Below, in pieces: positions 1 through 4,282 of a DNA stretch of 5,068 nt. A model generated the notes under the pieces. That model made no database searches. It had not been told where the DNA came from and saw only the letters and a list, made by a program, of their open reading frames with translations. Position numbers and translations under genes: made by a program. The stretch's first letter is position 1. Each line of letters starts with the position of its first letter. This DNA is from an uncultured Lachnospiraceae bacterium (GTDB taxonomy: Bacteria > Bacillota > Clostridia > Lachnospirales > Lachnospiraceae), in the NCBI GenBank assembly GCA_947653315.1, contig CANTGP010000252.1, positions 1 through 5,068 on the forward strand, written 5' to 3'.

Positions 1-105
1 GGCGATAACAGCGGAGATAATACGGGTGACGGGGATAATACCGGCGGCGATAACAGTGGTGACAATGCCGGTGACGAGGATAATACCGGCAGCGATAACG
101 GCAGT
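1..105 (+). repeat. Degenerate 15-bp tandem repeat coding for Asp/Asn/Gly linker
   Basis: About seven 15-base units follow each other in frame, for example GGGGATAATACCGGC (31-45), GGCGATAACAGTGGT (46-60) and GAGGATAATACCGGC (76-90). Each encodes five residues of the type GDNTG or GDNSG. The units differ mainly at third codon positions and in one or two residues, so the array is old or selected at protein level. It probably begins upstream of the window. Confidence 0.8.
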
Positions 106-672
106 AATGACGGTGGTGACAGGGAAGACGGAAAAAAAGGGTCTTCGTCCGGTTCATCCGTAAATAAGGACGAGCCTGCCGTTGTGGAAATTCCCAGCAC
201 AAGCGTTGTGGGAGGCGTTACAACGACAACGGAAGGCGTTTATTTTGCAAGCAGCGTAAACGGTTCAATTATTACCACGGGTGCAGCCGATATTGCGAAA
301 GGCTACGGATTAACCGATAAAGAGAAGCCTTATGCTAAATTTTATAATTTAGACCCGAAAAAGAGCGCTTTGGCAAAAGCGTCCATCGATGCGGCAGCCG
401 CAGAACAGAAAGCGGTAGTCGGCTCTATGTTAAATATAGAACTTGGAAAAATGAGCGGCGGTAAATATACCCTTCTGCCTTCCGACGGAACGGCTGTGAG
501 GATTGTGCTGGGTATTCCCAAGGGGTTTGTGCAGAGCGGTAAGGCATATGCCGTGGTATGTGTACGTGAGGGCGGCAAATATACCGTGTGCAAAGACCTT
601 GACAGCGATCCGAATACCGTTACGTTTGAAACGACGGGCGGCGCCGGTGTTTATGCCATTATAAAATATTAA
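1..672 (+). CDS. C-terminal part of a secreted/surface protein with Asp-Asn-Gly repeat linker (5' end outside window)
   Basis: The frame is open from base 1 to the TAA at 670-672, giving 223 residues of a longer protein. A GTG exists at codon 62 (position 184), but the frame upstream is continuous and clearly coding-like, so that is not the start. Residues 1-43 or so are a very acidic Gly/Asp/Asn/Thr/Ser repeat (GDNSG, DNTGD, GDNTG units), followed by a Lys/Ser/Gly stretch. That pattern is typical of flexible linkers in exported clostridial proteins. Residues 60-223 form a compact domain rich in Val, Thr and Gly, ending in GVYAIIKY just before the stop, which suggests a beta-sandwich module. 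There is no LPXTG motif and no C-terminal membrane segment, so it is not sortase-anchored through this end. I do not recognise the family of the last domain; extracellular location is inferred from the linker. No clear terminator follows. Confidence 0.8.
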   Translation, partial: GDNSGDNTGDGDNTGGDNSGDNAGDEDNTGSDNGSNDGGDREDGKKGSSSGSSVNKDEPAVVEIPSTSVVGGVTTTTEGVYFASSVNGSIITTGAADIAKGYGLTDKEKPYAKFYNLDPKKSALAKASIDAAAAEQKAVVGSMLNIELGKMSGGKYTLLPSDGTAVRIVLGIPKGFVQSGKAYAVVCVREGGKYTVCKDLDSDPNTVTFETTGGAGVYAIIKY

Positions 673-761
673 GTATTGGTGGGCAGATTAAACGCATGAA
701 TAGGCTTGACTGCCGGAGGTGCATTGTTACCGCGGATGCTGATTTATTAAATTTTTGTATA

Positions 762-790
762 TTGCAAACTAGATTTACATATGCTATAAT
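762..790 (+). promoter_or_regulatory. Promoter of the antitoxin-like small RNA
   Basis: TTGCAA at 762-767 and TATAAT at 785-790 are separated by exactly 17 bases, and the -10 has the extended TG motif (TGCTATAAT, 782-790). This is a strong sigma-A type promoter. Transcription should start near 797, immediately before the segment that repeats the antisense of the toxin start. Confidence 0.8.
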
Positions 791-796
791 GTCGAC

Positions 797-883
797 AGAC
801 AAAAAGCAGTAATAAGTCCATGAGGACAAAGAAACGAATCCCCGAACCGTAGTTGCGTACAGTCCGGGGATTCTTCTTTTCTT
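797..883 (+). ncRNA. Small RNA, probable type I antitoxin (par RNA II-like)
   Basis: The RNA is bounded by a strong promoter (762-790) and an intrinsic terminator (836-885), giving about 85 nt with no ORF carrying a ribosome site. Its 5' part (798-827) is nearly identical to + strand bases 981-1013, which are the antisense of the toxin start codon and codons 3-8. The RNA can therefore pair with the toxin mRNA at its translation start, and again through the shared terminator region where the two transcripts overlap. In the known Fst/par system of enterococcal plasmids the antitoxin RNA II is a similarly short convergent transcript with the same two contact areas. The layout is seen in the sequence; the antitoxin role is inferred. 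Exact ends are estimated. Confidence 0.72.
798..827 (+). repeat. Direct repeat, copy in the small RNA
   Basis: This segment matches 981-1013 with 28 identical bases, two mismatches and three gap bases. The core AAAAAGCAGTAATAA (801-815) is identical to 986-1000, and TCCATGA (817-823) is identical to 1003-1009. It is the predicted recognition arm of the antitoxin RNA. Confidence 0.8.
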
Positions 884-885
884 TT
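836..885. terminator. Bidirectional intrinsic terminator shared by small RNA and toxin mRNA
   Basis: GAATCCCCG (836-844) pairs with CGGGGATTC (865-873). The inner bases 846-851 and 858-863 continue the helix across G-T wobbles, giving about 16 bp around a loop of roughly six bases. On the + strand a T-rich tail (TTCTTCTTTTCTTTT) follows. On the minus strand the tail is weaker (GTTTCTTTG). Converging transcripts would therefore both end here and overlap in their 3' parts. Confidence 0.78.
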
Positions 886-908
886 ATAGTGGCAAAGCAC
901 CCACTAGG

Positions 909-1007
909 CTATTCGTTGTCCTTACGGTCACTATCAAGCCATTTGATGATGTAGTGACAAGCTACACCGGCCGCAACAGTGACCAAAAAAGCAGTAATAA
1001 CTTCCAT
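909..1007 (-). CDS. Small membrane peptide, probable type I toxin (Fst/Ldr-like architecture)
   Basis: A 32-residue ORF starts at ATG 1007-1005 and ends at TAG 911-909. AGGAGG (1020-1015) lies 7 bases ahead of the ATG, and a good promoter lies at 1082-1054. The peptide begins MEVITAFLVTVAAGVACHY: residues 3-20 form one hydrophobic helix. It continues IIKWLDSDRKDNE, an aromatic/Trp-Leu-Asp motif followed by a charged tail. One membrane helix plus a short charged C-terminus, including a WLD-type motif, is the build of the Fst/Ldr class of type I toxins, which damage the cell membrane or disturb chromosome structure. Membership of a named family is not proven; sequence similarity to Fst itself is only in general layout. 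The convergent small RNA with antisense to the start codon supports the toxin reading. Alternatively it could be a small membrane protein with an unrelated role. Confidence 0.75.
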   Translation of the reverse strand: MEVITAFLVTVAAGVACHYIIKWLDSDRKDNE

Positions 1008-1013
1008 GACGAC
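981..1013 (+). repeat. Direct repeat, copy over the toxin start codon
   Basis: This is the partner of the repeat at 798-827. Read on the minus strand it covers the toxin ATG and codons 3-8, ending just short of the Shine-Dalgarno sequence (1015-1020). RNA made from the other copy would be complementary to this part of the toxin mRNA. Confidence 0.8.
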
Positions 1014-1047
1014 ACCTCCTCCCGTTGCCAGGTATCGGTAGGACAAC
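1008..1047 (-). promoter_or_regulatory. Toxin mRNA 5' leader with 5'-end hairpin and strong RBS
   Basis: The predicted 5' end (about 1047) begins GTTGTC (1047-1042), which can pair with GGCAAC (1029-1024) over six pairs including one wobble, leaving a 12-base loop. The run GGGAGGAGG with AGGAGG at 1020-1015 follows directly. A hairpin at the very 5' end next to the ribosome site is also found in the Fst toxin mRNA, where it limits translation and protects the RNA. The same function here is inference. Confidence 0.55.
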
Positions 1048-1053
1048 GTAAAT

Positions 1054-1082
1054 ATTATATCTTATTTACAGAGTGTCGGCAA
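1054..1082 (-). promoter_or_regulatory. Toxin promoter
   Basis: On the minus strand TTGCCG (1082-1077) and TATAAT (1059-1054) stand 17 bases apart, with an A/T-rich spacer end (AAATAAGA). Transcription should start near 1047, giving a toxin mRNA of about 220 nt up to the shared terminator. Confidence 0.75.
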
Positions 1083-1102
1083 TGACCGACATTATTTTTC
1101 TT
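1072..1102 (+). terminator. Hairpin with T-rich tail overlapping the toxin -35 box (possible backup terminator or operator)
   Basis: Bases 1072-1079 (AGTGTCGG) pair with 1086-1093 (CCGACATT) over eight pairs with one wobble and a six-base loop, followed by ATTTTTCTT on the + strand. It could terminate rightward read-through from the small RNA or the surface-protein gene. The same inverted repeat straddles the -35 box of the toxin promoter, so it might instead be an operator. The sequence does not decide between these. Confidence 0.45.
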
Positions 1103-1350
1103 GCATGATATGTCGATTGGGAGAAAACCAAAAACAGAACTTCCGCTTACGAACACAATATTCAGGCTGAATTGTTACGTTTATTCCCGCGAGCAACGAG
1201 CCAAGTAGCCGCACTTGTGCGGATATTTGGCGACTGCCGCGAGGGTCAATACCCACACATCGCAGATGTGTTGCGCTCTGCAGCGCTGGAAGATTGATGC
1301 CCTGTTGCTTGCAGCGGGGTTGTTGACTCTGTATTGGTGGGGAAAAGTTA
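1103..1350. other. Intergenic stretch with a row of hairpins, no supported gene
   Basis: I see no ORF with a ribosome site. A short palindrome ATTCAG-G-CTGAAT lies at 1160-1172. Then follow hairpins at 1200-1231 (GCCAAGTA..CCGCAC paired to GTGCGG..TTTGGC, about 14 pairs with one mismatch), 1243-1254 (GGGT/ACCC), 1255-1271 (ACACATC/GATGTGT), 1273-1286 (GCGCT/AGCGC) and 1299-1320 (GCCCTGTTGC with GCAGCGGGGT, wobbles included). None has a proper T-run. The block could be a dispersed repeat, the remnant of a structured RNA, or DNA structure. It lies upstream of the promoter at 1351, so it is not part of the ABC-F leader. Confidence 0.5.
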
Positions 1351-1379
1351 TTGACATTTTTACATCCTGCCGCTATACT
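1351..1379 (+). promoter_or_regulatory. Promoter of the leader/ABC-F transcript
   Basis: A consensus -35 TTGACA (1351-1356) and a -10 TATACT (1374-1379) are separated by 17 bases. The start is expected near 1386. It is a near-perfect housekeeping promoter, which fits a gene controlled after initiation by attenuation rather than by a weak promoter. Confidence 0.85.
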
Positions 1380-1410
1380 AAAGTAAATTTTAACAACAAG
1401 GAGAGAGGGA

Positions 1411-1431
1411 ATGATTATTTATTCTTGCTAA
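1411..1431 (+). CDS. Six-codon leader peptide (MIIYSC)
   Basis: ATG at 1411 is preceded by AAGGAG (1398-1403) with a 7-base spacer, and the frame stops at TAA 1429-1431 after Met-Ile-Ile-Tyr-Ser-Cys. It sits about 25 bases from the predicted transcript start and upstream of an intrinsic terminator and an ABC-F gene, the position of ribosome-stalling leader peptides. Leaders this short are known for ABC-F genes such as msr(D). The last codons overlap the segment 1419-1428 that can base pair with 1498-1507, so ribosome occupancy would open that helix. Which drug, if any, stalls the ribosome here cannot be read from the sequence. Gene callers will miss it because of its length. Confidence 0.65.
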   Translation: MIIYSC

Positions 1432-1619
1432 TTAGTAACTGAATGGGGTGTATGGAATACGCGTTTGGGAGTTAAAGGGCGCTGTATTGCCGTGCGTGCA
1501 GGAATAATGGAATCTGGTCTCTTTCACATACAGTACAGTTTTGGAAAAAATGCGGTGTATCCCGACGGGTTTTGGGGGATGCGGCACAGGTTTGGAATAA
1601 GTACGGACTGTGGTTTTAC

Positions 1620-1650
1620 GGGTGCAGAAAATTATTTCTGCACCCTTTTT
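1620..1650 (+). terminator. Intrinsic terminator in the ABC-F leader (attenuator terminator)
   Basis: GGGTGCAGAAA (1620-1630) pairs perfectly with TTTCTGCACCC (1635-1645) over 11 bp with the loop ATTA, directly followed by TTTTT (1646-1650). It is the best terminator in the window and stands about 155 bases before the ABC-F start with no gene in between, which marks it as an attenuator rather than a gene end. Confidence 0.88.
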
Positions 1651-1790
1651 GTGCACAGCCCCGTGCAGAGGAATATGCCGCCAAGGCGGCGCACGGGGCG
1701 CGCGGCGAGTAGGGGAGAAGAACCTTCCCCTACTCGATTGCACACGGACACTCCAAGGAAGATGCCGGCGAAGCCGGCAGGCACCCGATG
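1651..1790 (+). other. Hairpin-rich segment between attenuator and ABC-F gene
   Basis: GCCCCGTGC (1658-1666) pairs with GCACGGGGC (1691-1699) over nine perfect pairs. It encloses GCCGCC/GGCGGC (1677-1682 with 1685-1690). CGAGTAGGGGA (1706-1716) pairs perfectly with TCCCCTACTCG (1726-1736). TGCCGGC/GCCGGCA (1763-1769 with 1773-1779) forms a fourth hairpin 14 bases before the ABC-F ribosome site. The segment is much more GC-rich than its surroundings. It could stabilise the mRNA, continue the regulatory leader, or be an inserted REP-like palindromic element. Confidence 0.5.
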
Positions 1791-1805
1791 ACAGGAGGGA
1801 TGTAT

Positions 1806-3335
1806 ATGTCGCAAATCAGTGTCAGCCATCTGACGTTTTATTATGACGGAAGTTATGACAATATTTTTGAAGATGTGTCTTTTCAGATTGATACGGATTG
1901 GAAACTGGGGTTTGTTGCGAGAAATGGCCGCGGAAAAACCACGTTTTTGCATCTGTTGACGCGACGTTATGAATACCGGGGGACGATAGCCTCCCCGGTG
2001 GAGTTTGATTATTTTCCGTATCCGGTTTCCGGTGGGACGGAGGATACGCTTTCGGAAATTGGGAAGATGGATCCCGGATATGAATTTTGGAAGGTATGCA
2101 GGGAGCTTTCATTGCTTCATGTGGATGAGAATGTGCTGTACCGGCCGTTTGATACGTTAAGTAACGGGGAGAGGACGAAAGTCATGCTGGCAGTATTGTT
2201 TTCAGGGGAAAATCGTTTTCTGCTCATCGATGAACCCACGAACCATTTGGATATGGAGGCAAGGGAAGTGGTGGCGGATTACCTGAACCGGAAGAAGGGT
2301 TTTCTTTTGGTTTCCCATGACCGGTCTTTTTTGGACCGGTGTACCGACCACATATTGTCTATAAATAAGACAAATATTGAGGTGCAGCAGGGTAATTTTT
2401 CCAGTTGGTGGGAGAATAAGAGGCGGCAGGACGAATATGAAAGAGCGGAGAACGAACGCCTGAAAAAAGATATCCGTAAATTGGAAGCCGCATCCAGACA
2501 GGCCGGACAATGGGCAGATGATGTCGAAGCCACGAAAATCGGAAGAAAATCAGAGAAATATGAAAAAAGTATAGGTACAAGGGCATATGTGGGGGAAAAA
2601 TCCCGCCGTATGCAGATGCGCCGTAAAAACTTGGAGCGGAGGCAGAACCGGGCATTGGAGGAAAAATCTTCCCTGTTGAAAAATATCGAAACGGTGGAGG
2701 ATTTGAAATTATTTCCGCTCCGGCACCACAAAGATGTGCTGCTCCGTATGGAGAATGTGAAAATCGGGTACCGGACATACGGTGGAAGACAGGTTTTGCA
2801 TGGGTTTGGGATGGAAATCAGGAACGGGGACAGGGTGGTACTGCAGGGGCGCAACGGCTGCGGGAAATCCAGTATCCTGAAAGCGGTGTTGGCTGCCGCA
2901 GGCGGTGCGGCACAGGAAAGCGGGATGACCGTGGAAGGCAGGACGGAAACGGCTGCCGGAATCAAAATATCCTATGTGCCGCAGGATACGTCCCACTTGT
3001 GCGGAAGTTTGGAAGAATACGCCGCGCGGTACGGGATTGATGAAACGTTGTTCAAGGCGCTATTGCGGAAGCTGGATTTCTCAAGGATACAGTTTGATAA
3101 AAAGATGGAGGAATACAGCGGAGGGCAGAAGAAAAAGGTACTGATTGCCAGAAGCCTTTGCGAGCAGGCACATTTGTATCTATGGGATGAACCGCTGAAT
3201 TTTATCGATATTTTTTCCCGTATGCAGTTGGAAGCATTGTTGTTGGAGTACCGGCCGACCTTGCTTATGGTGGAACATGACAGGAAGTTTGTGGAGACGG
3301 TAGGCACGGAAATCATTTCCCTCGGGGATGTGTAA
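1806..3335 (+). CDS. Lsa-type ABC-F ribosomal protection protein
   Basis: 509 residues, close to the roughly 500 of Lsa proteins. ATG 1806 was chosen because AGGAGG (1793-1798) lies 7 bases upstream; ATG 1788 precedes that site and ATG 1800 is too close. There are two ABC domains and no membrane segment. Domain 1 has Walker A ARNGRGKTT (38-46), signature LSNGE (118-122), Walker B with DEPTNHLD (142-149) and SHD (170-172). The charged helical linker of about 200-300 is the antibiotic-resistance domain that reaches to the ribosomal peptidyl-transferase centre. Domain 2 has GRNGCGKSS (348-356), YSGGQ (437-441), WDEPLNFID (460-468) and EHD (490-492). WDEPLN in domain 2 is typical of Lsa/Vga-like members, which free the ribosome from lincosamides, streptogramin A and pleuromutilins. 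Oddities in domain 1: the first Walker A Gly is Ala38, the signature has Asn120, and the Q-loop position appears to be Tyr72 (YFPYPV). The attenuator leader supports a drug-induced role; the actual spectrum is unknown. Confidence 0.9.
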   Translation: MSQISVSHLTFYYDGSYDNIFEDVSFQIDTDWKLGFVARNGRGKTTFLHLLTRRYEYRGTIASPVEFDYFPYPVSGGTEDTLSEIGKMDPGYEFWKVCRELSLLHVDENVLYRPFDTLSNGERTKVMLAVLFSGENRFLLIDEPTNHLDMEAREVVADYLNRKKGFLLVSHDRSFLDRCTDHILSINKTNIEVQQGNFSSWWENKRRQDEYERAENERLKKDIRKLEAASRQAGQWADDVEATKIGRKSEKYEKSIGTRAYVGEKSRRMQMRRKNLERRQNRALEEKSSLLKNIETVEDLKLFPLRHHKDVLLRMENVKIGYRTYGGRQVLHGFGMEIRNGDRVVLQGRNGCGKSSILKAVLAAAGGAAQESGMTVEGRTETAAGIKISYVPQDTSHLCGSLEEYAARYGIDETLFKALLRKLDFSRIQFDKKMEEYSGGQKKKVLIARSLCEQAHLYLWDEPLNFIDIFSRMQLEALLLEYRPTLLMVEHDRKFVETVGTEIISLGDV

Positions 3336-3342
3336 GCGTCGG

Positions 3343-4278
3343 TTATTGGTTTAACCATACCGGTCCGGCAATCACTTCACGCGATACGTAAAGAGTCATG
3401 TCTGGTTTTGCGGCGAGCGTCCATTTCACGAGAAGGATATGCCTGTGTTCGATTTCCAGGCAGGTGATGCAGCGCGGGTGGACGCAGCTTCCGCTGTTAT
3501 AGTAATATTTATCCTGTTCCGAAAGCGTGGGGCGGTGGGTGTGGCCGGTAATCAGGATATGGTTCTCCTGTTCCGCCCAATGGTGGAGCCGTTCTTCCGC
3601 TTTGTGCTTTCTTGTGTAATTTTTGGCGGCGCTGGTGGGGTCCAAGACACCGAAACGCTCCAAGGGTTTCCACAGGTAGCGGACGAGGAAACGGGAGAGA
3701 CGCCAAAAAGTAGAGTTAAACAGGTCGGTTTGGTGTCCGTGGGTGAGGTAAAGATCCATGGGCGGAGCGGCATATCCCGTTAAATGGTTTCTGCTGCAGG
3801 ATAAACGGTTTTCCAATATGATGGCGGGATAGAAATTCAGGTCAGGAAGGTTGGGATACGTGGACGGACTGTCCGGATTGGGATAATCCGCCGGATGGCA
3901 TTGGCAGGTATTGCAGCATTTTTTCGTATATTTTGCATTTTTCTTCACCATATCGTGGTTACCGTAGAGCATATAAAGCCGTTCCTGTTCCCGGAAACGG
4001 GAAAGCAGCCAAAAAACGTTGCCATGTGCTTCCATGATTTGTTTCATGCTGCGGTTTTCCCAAAGTTCGTCTCCGTCGCCGAGCTCGATATAGGTGAATC
4101 CTGCTTTGTAATAGTGCTGAAGGGCGGCAAAATACAGGTTTTGGTTTCTTAGGAAATTATCGTTGTTGGAACCGGTACCGCGGTGACAATCGCTGATGAG
4201 GACGTATTTGGACCGGTCCGTAAGAGGGAGCCGCAGCGCTCCCTCAAAGGACTTGGACAGACGGGAATAGTAACCCAT
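3343..4278 (-). CDS. Calcineurin-type metallophosphoesterase
   Basis: 311 residues, starting at ATG 4278 with AAGGGG (4292-4287) 8 bases upstream, inside the end of the preceding gene. All metal-site motifs of the family are present in order: SDCH (D30, H32), GDGDE (D68), GNHD (N107, H108, D109), THGH (H180, H182) and GHTH (H246, H248). It should bind two metal ions and cleave a phosphate mono- or diester; the substrate is unknown. No signal peptide or clear membrane helix is visible, so it is probably cytoplasmic. After GNHD there is a Cys-rich insertion (CCNTCQCH, 121-128), followed by a Pro-rich stretch (128-151). The segment LDPTSAAKNYTRKHKAEERL (212-231) and the SGSCVHPRC motif (262-270) are, from memory, shared with clostridial relatives. 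It follows the DUF4474 gene by 4 bp, so the two are co-transcribed. It ends 7 bp from the ABC-F stop, tail to tail. Confidence 0.88.
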   Translation of the reverse strand: MGYYSRLSKSFEGALRLPLTDRSKYVLISDCHRGTGSNNDNFLRNQNLYFAALQHYYKAGFTYIELGDGDELWENRSMKQIMEAHGNVFWLLSRFREQERLYMLYGNHDMVKKNAKYTKKCCNTCQCHPADYPNPDSPSTYPNLPDLNFYPAIILENRLSCSRNHLTGYAAPPMDLYLTHGHQTDLFNSTFWRLSRFLVRYLWKPLERFGVLDPTSAAKNYTRKHKAEERLHHWAEQENHILITGHTHRPTLSEQDKYYYNSGSCVHPRCITCLEIEHRHILLVKWTLAAKPDMTLYVSREVIAGPVWLNQ

Positions 4279-4282
4279 TTTC

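Larger units (their letters stand above)
1386..1650 (+). promoter_or_regulatory. Leader with ORF and terminator: probable translation-dependent attenuator of the ABC-F gene
   Basis: Between the promoter and the ABC-F gene lie a six-codon ORF (1411-1431) and a strong terminator (1620-1650), so a default transcript would stop after about 265 nt. Bases 1419-1428 in the leader ORF (TTATTCTTGC) can pair with 1498-1507 (GCAGGAATAA) in ten contiguous pairs with one wobble. The same segment extended to 1496-1507 can pair with 1632-1643 (TTATTTCTGCAC), the loop and 3' arm of the terminator, in twelve contiguous pairs with one wobble. A second alternative pairs 1556-1564 with 1619-1626, covering the terminator 5' arm. 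Resistance ABC-F genes are known to be controlled by drug-stalled ribosomes on short leader ORFs. This mechanism is inferred here from the layout and pairing; no folding energies were computed. Confidence 0.68.

Noticed and set aside
713..756. Possible terminator after the surface-protein gene (CCG/GGT paired to ACC/CGG)
   Set aside because: The stem is short and interrupted, and the T-rich part lies more than ten bases beyond it. Not strong enough to list.
820..852. Ten-codon ATG frame inside the small RNA
   Set aside because: No Shine-Dalgarno precedes it, the frame runs into the terminator hairpin, and its ATG is accounted for by the copied antisense of the toxin start.
1151..1163. LexA-like box near the toxin locus (GAAC followed by TATTC)
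   Set aside because: The second half does not match the Firmicute GAAC-N4-GTTC pattern, so SOS control is not supported.
1215..1442. Open frame of 75 codons on the + strand before the leader ORF
   Set aside because: Its start has no ribosome site and lies inside a hairpin, the frame crosses the promoter at 1351-1379, and the product resembles no family I know. The leader ORF at 1411 is in another frame with a proper ribosome site.
1465..1791. Open frame of about 108 codons on the + strand through the ABC-F leader
   Set aside because: It has no ribosome site, starts at a non-ATG codon and runs straight through the 11-bp terminator and the GC-rich hairpins. Structure explains this stretch better than coding.
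2279..2965. Long minus-strand open frames opposite the ABC-F gene
   Set aside because: They have no ribosome sites and are mirror frames of a strongly conserved ABC-F protein.
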